A DNA stretch of 64,000 bases, from the NCBI RefSeq assembly GCF_031128465.2, contig NZ_CP155618.1, positions 3,586,501-3,650,500 on the forward strand, given 5' to 3'. Below, in pieces: positions 18,887 through 27,907 of the stretch (position 1 is the first letter of the stretch; each line of letters starts with the position of its first letter). The notes under the pieces were generated by a model, which was not told the DNA's origin, ran no database searches, and saw nothing but the letters and a program-made list of their open reading frames with translations. The stretch is from Mariniflexile litorale (lineage in GTDB: Bacteria; Bacteroidota; Bacteroidia; Flavobacteriales; Flavobacteriaceae). The translations under genes were made by a program, and so were the position numbers.

Positions 18887-21800
18887 ATGTTTAAGAAGGA
18901 AGTAAAAACAACGTGTTCGTATTGTGGGGTTGGTTGTGGTATTGTTGTTAAAACAGACACGAACAATCAGGTTTTTGTGGAAGGGGATAAAGACCATCCT
19001 GTAAACCACGGCATGCTTTGTTCTAAAGGCATGAACTTACATTACGTAGTTAATGATACTTCCGATAGAATTTTATATCCTGAAATGCGTTGGAGCCGTT
19101 CGCACCCCCGTGAGCGTGTGAGTTGGGACGATGCTTTAGACCGTGCGGCGCGTGTTTTTAAATCGATTATTAAAAAACATGGTCCAAATAGTGTGGCTTT
19201 TTATGTGTCTGGACAAAGTTTAACCGAAGAATATTACATTGCCAACAAACTTACTAAAGGCTTTTTAGGAACGAATAATATTGATACGAATTCGCGTTTA
19301 TGTATGAGTTCGGCAGTAGTAGGGTATAAGAAAACCTTTGGAGAAGATAGTGTGCCTATTTCGTATGAAGATATTGAGTTGGCGGATTGCTTTTTAATTA
19401 CCGGGGCCAACCCTGCGTGGTGCCACCCGATTCTTTTTAGACGTATTGAACAACACAAGGAGAAAAACCCCGAGGTTCAAATTATTGTGGTGGATCCACG
19501 AAAAACGGATTCGGCTAATTTTGCCGATTTACACCTGCAGTTAATACCAGGAACCGATGTGATTTTATACAACGCCATTGCGAGATGCTTGTATAAACGC
19601 GGTTTAATTGATGAAGATTTTATAAAAAACCATACCGAAGGATTTACAGATTATAAAGAACAGATTTTTGGAACCTCGCTTAAAGAAGCGTCCAGAATAT
19701 GTGGGGTTCCAGAAACTGATATTCGAAAAGCAGCCGATATGATTGGCTTATCGAAAGGGTTTATAAGTATGTGGGCGATGGGACTTAACCAAAGTGTGGT
19801 GGGCACCGATAAAAACACCGCTTTATTAAATTTATCTTTAATTACAGGACAAGTTGGAAAACCGGGTTCGGGGCCGTTTTCGTTAACGGGACAGCCGAAT
19901 GCGATGGGCGGACGTGAAGTAGGCGGGATGGCAAATCTTTTGGCGGTTCATAAAGATTTACAGAATGAAGAACATCGGCGGGAGGTGGCTCAGTTTTGGG
20001 GCGTTGATAGTATTTCACCCAAACCAGGGTTAACAGCCACCGAAATGTTTGATGCTTTAGAGTCTGGAAAACTAAAAGCTATTTGGATTGCCTGTACCAA
20101 CCCATTGGTGAGTTTACCCAATACGAACCGCATTGAACGGGCTATGAAAAATGCGAAGTTTGTGGTGGTTCAAGAGATTTCTCATAAATCGGATACCGTG
20201 GCTTTTGCCGATTTGGTGCTTCCTGCTGCTGGCTGGTTGGAAAAAGAAGGGACGATGACGAACTCTGAGCGTCGTATTTCCTATTTACCAAAAGAAATTA
20301 ACGCACCAGGAGAGGCGAGACCCGATGTAGAAATTTTCTGTGATTTTGCACAGCGCATGGGTTTCCGAGGTTTTAACTTCAACAGTGCCGAAGAAATATA
20401 TGATGAGTATGCTTCCATGACGAAGGGTACAAAAATGGATGTTTCCTTTTTAAATTACGATCGATTAAAGAATGAAGGCACCTTCCAATGGCCTGTACCA
20501 GAGTATAGGCATGTAGGGACACCCCGACTTTTTGAAGATAAAAAATTCTATACGCCCTCGCAAAAAGCGATTTTTAATGTGGCGAAAAGTATTGTAAATA
20601 CCTCGTTATTGCCCAATGAAGACTATCCGTTGGTTTTAACAACAGGTAGAGTGCGCGACCAATGGCATACCATGACTAAAACCGGTAAAGTGTCGCGTTT
20701 AAAAACGCATTATCCAACCCCTGTTTTGGAAATAAACCCGGTGGATGCTTTTTTGAACAAACTAAAAGATGGCGATATTACCGAAATTAAAAGTGAAAAT
20801 GGTGTGGTTCGCGTGCGCGCCAAAGTTACCGAGAACATTGTAAAAGGCTGTGTGTTTTTACCCATGCATTGGGGAAAACAGTTGCAAAGCGATTTAAATA
20901 GAGCCAATAATTTAACCAACACACATGTAGATCCTGTTTCTAAAGAACCTGATTTTAAATTTACCCGGGTATCGGTTTCAAAATATAAAAAACCAGTCGA
21001 AAAAATAATTATTGTGGGAGCAGGCGCTGCAGCATTTCGATTTGTTCAAAATTATAGAGAATCGAATGAGGTTGATGAAATTCACGTATTTTCAAAAGAA
21101 CCGCATTTATTCTATAACCGCGTATTACTGCCAGAGTATGTTACCGAAGAATTATCATGGGAACAACTTCTTAAAATAAAACAAAAGGAATTAAAGAAAT
21201 TAAATATTAAACTGTATCCTGAAACGTCTATTACCAAGATTGATTCGAATGCCAAAATTGTTACCGATACAAATGGCGTGCAACACAGCTTTAATAAGCT
21301 TATTTTAGCAACGGGAAGCCGTTCTTTTATTCCTAAAGACGTACAAATAGATTTGCCAGGGCGTTTTACCATGCGTAATAAAAATGATGCCGACACCTTT
21401 AAAGCCTATTTAGAAGCTACAGGTTTGCCGCCAGAAGAACAGCACATTGTTATTGTAGGTGGTGGCTTGTTGGGCTTGGAGTTGGCAGCAGCCATGAAGC
21501 ATAAAAACGTAAAAATCACGATTATTCAACGTGCTTCACGACTTATGGAACGTCAGTTAGACAAGATTTCTAGTAAATTATTGGCTTTAGATGTGCAAGA
21601 GCGTGGCATTCAAATTTACTTTGATAATGAAGTAAGCACGGTGTTTGATGATGAAGATACGGGCGAATTAAACATTACCCTTAAGAGTGGTAAATTTATA
21701 ACTGCCAATGCCATTGTGTATGCTATTGGCACCATTCCTAATATAGAAATTGCCAGAGAAAACGGTATTGTTTGCAGTCGTGGGGTGAAGGTGAATCAGC

Positions 21801-22408
21801 ATTTACAGTCTTCAAACCCCGATATTTTTGCTATTGGAGAAATTGCTGAATTTAACAATCAGTTATTCGGAATTACCTCGGCTGCGGAAGAACAAGCAGG
21901 TATCTTAGCCAACTTTATTGCCGGCGATATTAGTTGTGCTTATAACGGTTCGGTGTTGATGAATATTTTAAAATTCAACGACCTGAATTTGTGTAGTATT
22001 GGGGAGATTAATGTCCCGGAAAACGACGATTCTTATGAAGAAATTATTTTCACAGACATCTCCAAACGCTATTATAAAAAGTGTATTGTTAAAGACGATT
22101 TGTTGATTGGGGCTGTTTTAATGGGTGACAAAAATGAGTTTGCGGAATTTAAAACCATGATTGAGAGCAAGATTGAAATGTCTGATAAACGAAATACCTT
22201 ATTACGAGGTTCGTCAAACGATGTGCCCGTTATTGGAAAATTAGTCTGTTCCTGCAGTCAAGTGGGTGCAGGAAATATTGAAGAAGCTATACAAGGTGGC
22301 TGTACCAATTTTACAGAACTGTGTAATAAAACAGGTGCAGGTTTGGGCTGTGGTAGTTGTAAAACAGAGGTAAAGGAAATTCTAAATAACACCAAGGTAT
22401 TGGCTTAA
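18887..22408 (+). CDS. nasA: Assimilatory nitrate reductase fused to FAD reductase and [2Fe-2S] modules
   Basis: The 1173-residue protein joins three modules. Residues 1-700 are a NasA/NarB-type Mo-bis-MGD nitrate reductase, starting with the [4Fe-4S] ligands CSYCGVGC...MLCSKG and ending in the dinucleotide-binding fold. Residues about 710-1070 are a NirB/NasC-like FAD/NAD(P)H oxidoreductase with glycine motifs GAGAAAFRF and GGGLLGLELAAA. Residues about 1105-1160 form a BFD-like [2Fe-2S] domain (CSCSQVG...GCGSCK). It should pass electrons from NAD(P)H to nitrate within one chain in the cytosol. It is much longer than the usual 700-900 residues, and no frameshift is seen at the junctions. Confidence 0.93.
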   Translation: MFKKEVKTTCSYCGVGCGIVVKTDTNNQVFVEGDKDHPVNHGMLCSKGMNLHYVVNDTSDRILYPEMRWSRSHPRERVSWDDALDRAARVFKSIIKKHGPNSVAFYVSGQSLTEEYYIANKLTKGFLGTNNIDTNSRLCMSSAVVGYKKTFGEDSVPISYEDIELADCFLITGANPAWCHPILFRRIEQHKEKNPEVQIIVVDPRKTDSANFADLHLQLIPGTDVILYNAIARCLYKRGLIDEDFIKNHTEGFTDYKEQIFGTSLKEASRICGVPETDIRKAADMIGLSKGFISMWAMGLNQSVVGTDKNTALLNLSLITGQVGKPGSGPFSLTGQPNAMGGREVGGMANLLAVHKDLQNEEHRREVAQFWGVDSISPKPGLTATEMFDALESGKLKAIWIACTNPLVSLPNTNRIERAMKNAKFVVVQEISHKSDTVAFADLVLPAAGWLEKEGTMTNSERRISYLPKEINAPGEARPDVEIFCDFAQRMGFRGFNFNSAEEIYDEYASMTKGTKMDVSFLNYDRLKNEGTFQWPVPEYRHVGTPRLFEDKKFYTPSQKAIFNVAKSIVNTSLLPNEDYPLVLTTGRVRDQWHTMTKTGKVSRLKTHYPTPVLEINPVDAFLNKLKDGDITEIKSENGVVRVRAKVTENIVKGCVFLPMHWGKQLQSDLNRANNLTNTHVDPVSKEPDFKFTRVSVSKYKKPVEKIIIVGAGAAAFRFVQNYRESNEVDEIHVFSKEPHLFYNRVLLPEYVTEELSWEQLLKIKQKELKKLNIKLYPETSITKIDSNAKIVTDTNGVQHSFNKLILATGSRSFIPKDVQIDLPGRFTMRNKNDADTFKAYLEATGLPPEEQHIVIVGGGLLGLELAAAMKHKNVKITIIQRASRLMERQLDKISSKLLALDVQERGIQIYFDNEVSTVFDDEDTGELNITLKSGKFITANAIVYAIGTIPNIEIARENGIVCSRGVKVNQHLQSSNPDIFAIGEIAEFNNQLFGITSAAEEQAGILANFIAGDISCAYNGSVLMNILKFNDLNLCSIGEINVPENDDSYEEIIFTDISKRYYKKCIVKDDLLIGAVLMGDKNEFAEFKTMIESKIEMSDKRNTLLRGSSNDVPVIGKLVCSCSQVGAGNIEEAIQGGCTNFTELCNKTGAGLGCGSCKTEVKEILNNTKVLA

Positions 22409-22461
22409 TAATTTAGTTTCCTGCAAAGTTTCCAAAACCGTGTAGGTATAAAAAAAGTAAA

Positions 22462-23889
22462 ATGAAAGAATCGTGTAGATTGCTAATAAATGGCGGTGTA
22501 TTATCTCCGGGAGAGTTAAAATACATTTGTGAAGCCGCCGAAAGTTTGGGTTTGGATAGTATTTCCTTTGGTTCAAGACAGGATATTATATTCCCCGAAC
22601 CTGTAGCTATTGAAAAATTAAAGACTTTCGATAAGCTTCAAATGGTGGTTTCAAATAATAATAGGAGTGAAAACATGGTGTCGTCCTATGTGTCATCTGA
22701 TATTTTCCCTAGTACCTCGTGGCTTACGGGCGACCGGTATTTATATATTTTAGAACAATTTAAACACGAATTAAAATTACGTGTTAATATTACGGACCCG
22801 AAACAACGTTTAGTGCCTTTATTTACAGGCCATATTAATTTTATAGCTTCTGAACATGAAGACTATTGGTATCTGTATATCCGGCTTCCCGATTGGAAAA
22901 AAACAGTGATGTACCCAGCACTTATCTATAGCTGGGATTTAGATAAAGTGGAGTTGGCTATTGAAAATATGTTGCAGGAAGAACCAGAAACGGTTGAAAT
23001 GATTTTTGATTTGGTGAGTGATGCCATAGATACCAATAACAGAACCGTAGATAAACCTTTGGAAGTCCCTTTTTACCCCTTTCCTTATTATGAAGGTATG
23101 AACCGCATAGGGGACAAGTATTGGTTGGGGTTGTATTGGCGTAATAACCGCTACGATGTGTCGTTTTTAAAAGCCATGTGCGAGTTGTGTGCCGAAAATA
23201 AAATTGGAAAAATATCCATTACGCCTTGGAAATCCTTTATAGTGAAGGGGATTCCGTTACAATCAAAATTGCAATGGGAGAAATTCTTGGGTAAATTTGG
23301 TATTAATGTGCGCCACTCCATGCTTGAGTTAAATTGGCATTTGCCAGTGAATGATACCGAGGCATTGAGTTTGAAAAAGTACTTGGTGACTAATTTCGAC
23401 CAGAATGATATTAGTACTTATGGTTTGACCTTTGGGTTGACCAATTATGCGAGTAGCGCTTATTATTTCACCTCGGTGGTGATTGAAAAGAACAAACAAC
23501 CCGAAGCGTTAAGTGGTTTTGTAATTCGAGATACTTACAATTTATTATACGCTAAAAATTTCGACCCAAATACGCGCGATTACATCATGCATGTACAAGA
23601 TGTAGATAAAGTGGAATTGCCTGGGTTGTTAATGGAATTGAGTCAGTTGTATTTTGAGCAATTAGGAACCGAGCGAGAAGAAACGATTGTAAAACAGGTG
23701 AAAAAAGAAAACTCAGAAGAAAATGTGTATCAATGTAAAGATTGCCTAACTATTTATAATGAAGTGTATGGAGATATCACTCAAAATATTGCACCAAATA
23801 CCACCTTTGAAAGTCTTCCAGATACATATGAATGTTCCCTTTGTGAAGCACCAAAAAGTAGTTTTGAAAAGAAGGTGTTGGTAAAATAG
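22462..23889 (+). CDS. NIR/SIR ferredoxin-like half domains fused to rubredoxin
   Basis: The 475-residue protein starts with a nitrite/sulfite-reductase ferredoxin-like half domain (INGGVLSPGELKYICEAAES...GSRQDIIF). A second copy appears to lie near residue 250 (KIGKISITPWKSFIVKGI). The end (about 425-470) is a rubredoxin with YQCKDC and YECSLCEAPKSSF. The cysteine cluster that holds siroheme and [4Fe-4S] in true nitrite reductases is absent, so it cannot be a nitrite reductase by itself. It follows nasA by 53 bp. An electron carrier or assembly partner for nitrate or nitrite reduction is inferred. Confidence 0.75.
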   Translation: MKESCRLLINGGVLSPGELKYICEAAESLGLDSISFGSRQDIIFPEPVAIEKLKTFDKLQMVVSNNNRSENMVSSYVSSDIFPSTSWLTGDRYLYILEQFKHELKLRVNITDPKQRLVPLFTGHINFIASEHEDYWYLYIRLPDWKKTVMYPALIYSWDLDKVELAIENMLQEEPETVEMIFDLVSDAIDTNNRTVDKPLEVPFYPFPYYEGMNRIGDKYWLGLYWRNNRYDVSFLKAMCELCAENKIGKISITPWKSFIVKGIPLQSKLQWEKFLGKFGINVRHSMLELNWHLPVNDTEALSLKKYLVTNFDQNDISTYGLTFGLTNYASSAYYFTSVVIEKNKQPEALSGFVIRDTYNLLYAKNFDPNTRDYIMHVQDVDKVELPGLLMELSQLYFEQLGTEREETIVKQVKKENSEENVYQCKDCLTIYNEVYGDITQNIAPNTTFESLPDTYECSLCEAPKSSFEKKVLVK

Positions 23890-23982
23890 TTGGGAAAAAC
23901 GATTTGAAATGGACTTTGTTATCATCCCACCTATATGTTCAATAAATTGAAGAGGTTTCGACTGCTCTTAAACTGACAAAAA

Positions 23983-24483
23983 TCACAAAAGCTGTTTGGT
24001 AATTTCATAGAGTGCAATGTTTGTGGCTTGCACCACATTCATGCTACTGTTTTGTCCGAACATATCAATATGCACCACAACATCCGAATTATTTAAAATA
24101 GCTTCTGAAACTCCAAAATTTTCATCACCAATTACTAAAACGATGGGTTTTTCTACGGAAAATTGTAGGGTATGAATGGGTTTACTGGAAGAGGTTATTT
24201 CCAACGATATAATTTGATAGTTCTGTGCTTTTAAATCTTCCACCACTTTTATTGCCGATTCACAAATTTCAAAATCGACCACTTTTTCGGTTGCTCGTGA
24301 TGTTTTAGAGACTTTTCGTCCTATAGAAATATGGTCACCACAAAGTAGTAGTTTTTTAACCCCAAAAGCATCTGCCATTCGAAATAAACTCCCAATATTT
24401 GGCGCATTCGTCACGTTATCACATACTAATATAATGGGAAAGCTGCGTTTTTTAAAATGGGTGGTGTAGTGGGTGAGTTGCAA
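23983..24483 (-). CDS. TrmH/SpoU-family RNA 2'-O-methyltransferase
   Basis: The 166-residue protein is a SPOUT methyltransferase domain without extra RNA-binding domains. It has motif 1 DNVTNAPNIGSLFRMADAF, motif 2 VIGDENFGVSE and motif 3 HIDMFGQNSSMNVVQATNIA, which form the trefoil-knot AdoMet site. It probably methylates a ribose in tRNA or rRNA; the exact target is not evident. It is convergent with the nitrate genes and marks a return to core genome. Confidence 0.88.
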   Translation of the reverse strand: MQLTHYTTHFKKRSFPIILVCDNVTNAPNIGSLFRMADAFGVKKLLLCGDHISIGRKVSKTSRATEKVVDFEICESAIKVVEDLKAQNYQIISLEITSSSKPIHTLQFSVEKPIVLVIGDENFGVSEAILNNSDVVVHIDMFGQNSSMNVVQATNIALYEITKQLL

Positions 24484-24533
24484 GGGTGCTTAGTTGTTTA
24501 GTTGTTGATGCGTTTAATCGTAAAGTTAAATTT

Positions 24534-24565
24534 TTGCTAATTGCTAATTGCTAATTGCTAATTGC
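24534..24565. repeat. Short tandem repeat (TTGCTAA)
   Basis: Four perfect TTGCTAA units plus a partial fifth lie between the methyltransferase and the DUF4159 gene. They are outside any reading frame, just after the DUF4159 stop on the minus strand. No function is evident. Confidence 0.7.
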
Positions 24566-24567
24566 TT

Positions 24568-25215
24568 TCAATGCTCAAATGCATATTTAACAATATTAGC
24601 GCCCATTTTCAATGCTTTTTCTCTAACATCAGCAGGGTCGTTGTGTACTTCGGGGTCTTCCCACCCATCACCTAAGTCACTTTCAAAAGTAAATAATAAC
24701 ACGAGGCGATCTTCAAAATAAATACCAAAAGCTTGTGGGCGTTTGCCATCATGTTCATGAATTTTAGGTAATCCGTTCGGGAACTTATAAACAATATTAA
24801 AAATATCGTGGTTTGAAGGCAATTCTACCAATTCCTTATCTGGAAACACTTTTTTAAGTTCTTTAGTAATATAAGGTTGCATCCCGTAATTATCATCAAT
24901 GTGTAAAAATCCACCAGAAATTAAATAATTACGTAAGTTTTCAGCATCGGTGTCGCTAAAAAATACATAGCCGTGACCTGTCATATGTAAGAAAGGAAAC
25001 TGAAAAATATCTGTACTACCAACTTCCACATCTTGAGGTTTTGGGTTTATTTTAGTGGCTATATTGTTGTTACAGAAAGTGATTAAATTACGTAAAGCTG
25101 TTGGATTGGCGTACCAATCACCACCACCTTTGTATTTAACCAAGGCTATTTCTTGAGCCGAAAGTGTAAAAAGTATCAAGTTGAAAGTTAAAAGTAAAAC
25201 GGCTTTTTTCATCAT
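24568..25215 (-). CDS. DUF4159 exported protein
   Basis: The 215-residue protein has a signal peptide (MKKAVLLLTFNLILFTLSAQ, cut after AQ). It then matches DUF4159, with YKGGGDWYANPTALRNLI, FPFLHMTGHGYVFFSD, LISGGFLHIDDNYGM and FESDLGDGWEDP. The fold is related to glutamine-amidotransferase-like domains without a clear catalytic triad. The family is common in Bacteroidota and its function is unknown. Its start overlaps the end of rsmE by four bases, so they are translationally coupled. Confidence 0.85.
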   Translation of the reverse strand: MMKKAVLLLTFNLILFTLSAQEIALVKYKGGGDWYANPTALRNLITFCNNNIATKINPKPQDVEVGSTDIFQFPFLHMTGHGYVFFSDTDAENLRNYLISGGFLHIDDNYGMQPYITKELKKVFPDKELVELPSNHDIFNIVYKFPNGLPKIHEHDGKRPQAFGIYFEDRLVLLFTFESDLGDGWEDPEVHNDPADVREKALKMGANIVKYAFEH

Positions 25216-25919
25216 ACTTCATTTGTAAATGCTACCGAATGACACGCTACAATCGCAGCCGTTTCAGTACGCAGTCTGGTTTCACCCAAAGTTACGGGAA
25301 TAAACTTGTTTTTAAGAGCCAATTCAATTTCTTTGGTGCTAAAATCGCCTTCCGGACCAATTAAAATGGTGATGTTTTGTTTCGGATTCAGTTGTTGTTT
25401 TAACGATTTTCTATCGGTTTCTTCACAATGCGCTATAAATAAAGCGTCACTAAAATCTTGTTTTATAAAATCTTTAAAACTAATGGCTTCATTAAGTCTT
25501 GGCATATAACAACTCAGCGATTGTTTCATCGCCGATTGCAAAATTTTCTCAAAACGCTCAAGTTTTATTATTTTACGTTCGCTGTGATCGCAAATAATAG
25601 GGGTGATGCTATCAATGCCAATTTCAGTCGCTTTTTCTAAAAACCACTCGTAGCGATCGTTCATTTTGGTAGGTGCTACCGCAAGATGCAAATTATAATG
25701 ACGTTTGGGTTGTTCTGTTTTTGAAATGATGGTTACAACACATTTGTTAATATTAGGAATGGCAACTTCGGCTGTAAATAACCAACCGTTGCCATTCGTA
25801 ATGTGTAATACGTCTCCCGTACTTTTCCGAAGTACTTTTACAATATGCTTGCTTTCTTCTCTTTCAAAAGAAAATTGCGTGGTGCTTTCGGTGATATCTG
25901 GATTATAAAAAAGTTGCAT
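25212..25919 (-). CDS. rsmE: 16S rRNA (uracil-1498-N3)-methyltransferase
   Basis: The 235-residue protein is an RsmE-type SPOUT methyltransferase. An N-terminal PUA-like domain (VLRKSTGDVLHITNG) is followed by the knot with ILIGPEGDFSTKE and the final LGETRLRTETAAIVA that binds AdoMet. It methylates U1498 of 16S rRNA. It sits in a minus-strand run with a parvulin gene upstream and DUF4159 downstream, with gene ends touching. Confidence 0.94.
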   Translation of the reverse strand: MQLFYNPDITESTTQFSFEREESKHIVKVLRKSTGDVLHITNGNGWLFTAEVAIPNINKCVVTIISKTEQPKRHYNLHLAVAPTKMNDRYEWFLEKATEIGIDSITPIICDHSERKIIKLERFEKILQSAMKQSLSCYMPRLNEAISFKDFIKQDFSDALFIAHCEETDRKSLKQQLNPKQNITILIGPEGDFSTKEIELALKNKFIPVTLGETRLRTETAAIVACHSVAFTNEV

Positions 25920-26557
25920 TAATCGAGTGCTTCTACAATTTTTAGTACTTTAATTTCTGAAATATCTTTTGGTTCATGGGTTTTTAATATCACATAATAC
26001 CAGTTTTTGTCAGGAACATCTATAGTGAATATATCATTCAAATTATGATTGCCATATATAATTTTGTTTTCAAATCCAGGATGCATATCACCTTGTGTAA
26101 ACCAGCCTATATCGCCACCTTTATTACCGTTTTTATCCATAGAATAGCGCTTTGCTAAATAATCGAAAGACTCTCCATTTTTGTAGTCTTTAATTATTTT
26201 AGTTCTTAAAGTATTTAATTCGTTTATACTGTATTTTGTACCATCCAAATAAACATAAGCCACTCTGTAATAGGTTTTTTTCGTTTTTTCAACAACTTTA
26301 TAAATTGTTTTATTGAAGTTGGATCTTACGGTTTTAATACTTCCTTTAGAAAGCTCAAAAAGTTCTTTAGCAAATATGGTTTTGTGCTTTTCTTCATTAA
26401 AAGTAATCAATTTATTTTCTTTTGATTTTTTTAATGCGAGATATTCATTAATCTGCTCGGGTGTTTCAATAAATTCTAATTCTTTTTCGGTTGAACTTTG
26501 GGCATTTAGAAAAGCAGAAATACTAATGATTGCTGCAAAAAGTAATTTTTTTATCAT
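25919..26557 (-). CDS. Exported parvulin-type peptidyl-prolyl isomerase
   Basis: The 212-residue protein has a signal peptide (residues 1-19, ending LNAQ) and a parvulin domain at about 95-205. The domain shows YRVAYVYLDG, the core ESFDYLAKRYSMD and GGDIGWFTQGDMHPGFE. It probably helps envelope proteins fold in the periplasm. It is the first gene of the run leading to rsmE and DUF4159, and its stop touches the rsmE start. Confidence 0.88.
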   Translation of the reverse strand: MIKKLLFAAIISISAFLNAQSSTEKELEFIETPEQINEYLALKKSKENKLITFNEEKHKTIFAKELFELSKGSIKTVRSNFNKTIYKVVEKTKKTYYRVAYVYLDGTKYSINELNTLRTKIIKDYKNGESFDYLAKRYSMDKNGNKGGDIGWFTQGDMHPGFENKIIYGNHNLNDIFTIDVPDKNWYYVILKTHEPKDISEIKVLKIVEALD

Positions 26558-26724
26558 GGTTTGGGGTTTAAATTCAGTTTCAAATTTAAACTTATTCTTT
26601 AAAGTCCTTTTAAGAAGCCATTATAAGTTTTTAAGAATGGATTGTTTACAACTTATTTACTTTTTGTGATTTATTCGAAATAGATTAAAATGTATAAAAG
26701 TTGCAATTTATATCCTGCTAAATA

Positions 26725-27747
26725 TTAAATCTTTAACCTAGCGGAAGCTGACACATTTTGTTCTGAGAAATCACCATCTAAATATTTTAAATACCCAACA
26801 ATGGCAATCATAGCCGCATTATCGGTAGTAAATTCAAATTTTGGTATGTAGGTTGTCCATCCAAATTTTTGCTCGCCATCTTTTAAGGCTAGACGAATAC
26901 CAGAATTTGCCGAAACGCCACCACCAATAGCAATGTGTTTAATACCCGTTTGTTTGGAAGCAAGTTTCAATTTATCAATTAAAATCCCAATGATGGTATA
27001 TTGAATGGAAGCACAAACATCATTTAAGTTTTCTTCAATAAATTTAGGATTCGCTTTGGTTTGATTCTGAATAAAATAAAGAATAGCTGTTTTTAACCCA
27101 GAAAAGCTAAAATTCAATCCAGCTACTTTTGGTTTTGTAAATTTAAAAGCTTTCGGGTTTCCTAATTTGGCACGTTTATCAATTTCTGGTCCTGCGGGAT
27201 AACCTAAACCAAGAATTTTCCCACTTTTATCAAAGGCTTCACCAACAGCATCGTCAATAGTTTCACCAATAACGGTCATATCAAAATAACTATCAACTTT
27301 AACAATTTGGGTATGCCCGCCAGAAATGGTCATGGCTAAAAACGGAAAAGGTGGTTTGTTAAACCCATCTTCATCAATAAAATGTGCTAAAATATGCCCC
27401 TGCATGTGGTTTACATCAATAAGCGGAATATCCAATCCATAAGCTAACGATTTAGCGAACGAGGTTCCAACCAATAACGACCCCATAAGTCCGGGACCTC
27501 TTGTAAAGGCAATGGCATGCAATTGTTCTTTGGTTATATTGGCTTTTTTTAAGGCTTGCGAAACCACGGGCACAATGTTTTGTTGGTGTGCTCTGGAAGC
27601 TAATTCGGGTACCACACCACCATATTCTTCATGTATTTTTTGGTTCGCAACAATGTTGCTTAAAATACGTCCATTGTGTATAACAGAAGCGGCTGTATCA
27701 TCGCAAGAAGACTCAATTCCTAGAATATAAATATTTTGTGAAGGCAT
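26725..27747 (-). CDS. tsaD: tRNA N6-adenosine threonylcarbamoyltransferase
   Basis: The 340-residue protein is TsaD (Gcp/YgjD). It has IESSCDDT at the N-terminus, the metal-binding histidines in NHMQGHILAH, the TISGGHTQIV and DDAVGEAFDK motifs, and IAIGGGVSANSG. With TsaB, TsaE and TsaC it makes t6A37 in tRNAs that read ANN codons. It is divergent from tamB, an arrangement common in this family of bacteria. Confidence 0.97.
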   Translation of the reverse strand: MPSQNIYILGIESSCDDTAASVIHNGRILSNIVANQKIHEEYGGVVPELASRAHQQNIVPVVSQALKKANITKEQLHAIAFTRGPGLMGSLLVGTSFAKSLAYGLDIPLIDVNHMQGHILAHFIDEDGFNKPPFPFLAMTISGGHTQIVKVDSYFDMTVIGETIDDAVGEAFDKSGKILGLGYPAGPEIDKRAKLGNPKAFKFTKPKVAGLNFSFSGLKTAILYFIQNQTKANPKFIEENLNDVCASIQYTIIGILIDKLKLASKQTGIKHIAIGGGVSANSGIRLALKDGEQKFGWTTYIPKFEFTTDNAAMIAIVGYLKYLDGDFSEQNVSASARLKI

Positions 27748-27907
27748 TACTTAAATTTAGGCATAATAATTGTTAATTTTGAAACAGAATTAAAGTCTAA
27801 TGCAGTACTTTTATTCGTAATTGCAAAGGTAATGCATTCTTAATAAATCCATAACTTTAAAAAGTATCAAAAAAGCATTCAAAATAGCATATAAAATAGC
27901 AGCCATA

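Noticed and set aside
24534-24565. TTGCTAA tandem repeat as a phase-variation switch
   Set aside because: It lies outside reading frames and downstream of stops of both neighbouring genes, with no promoter position evident.
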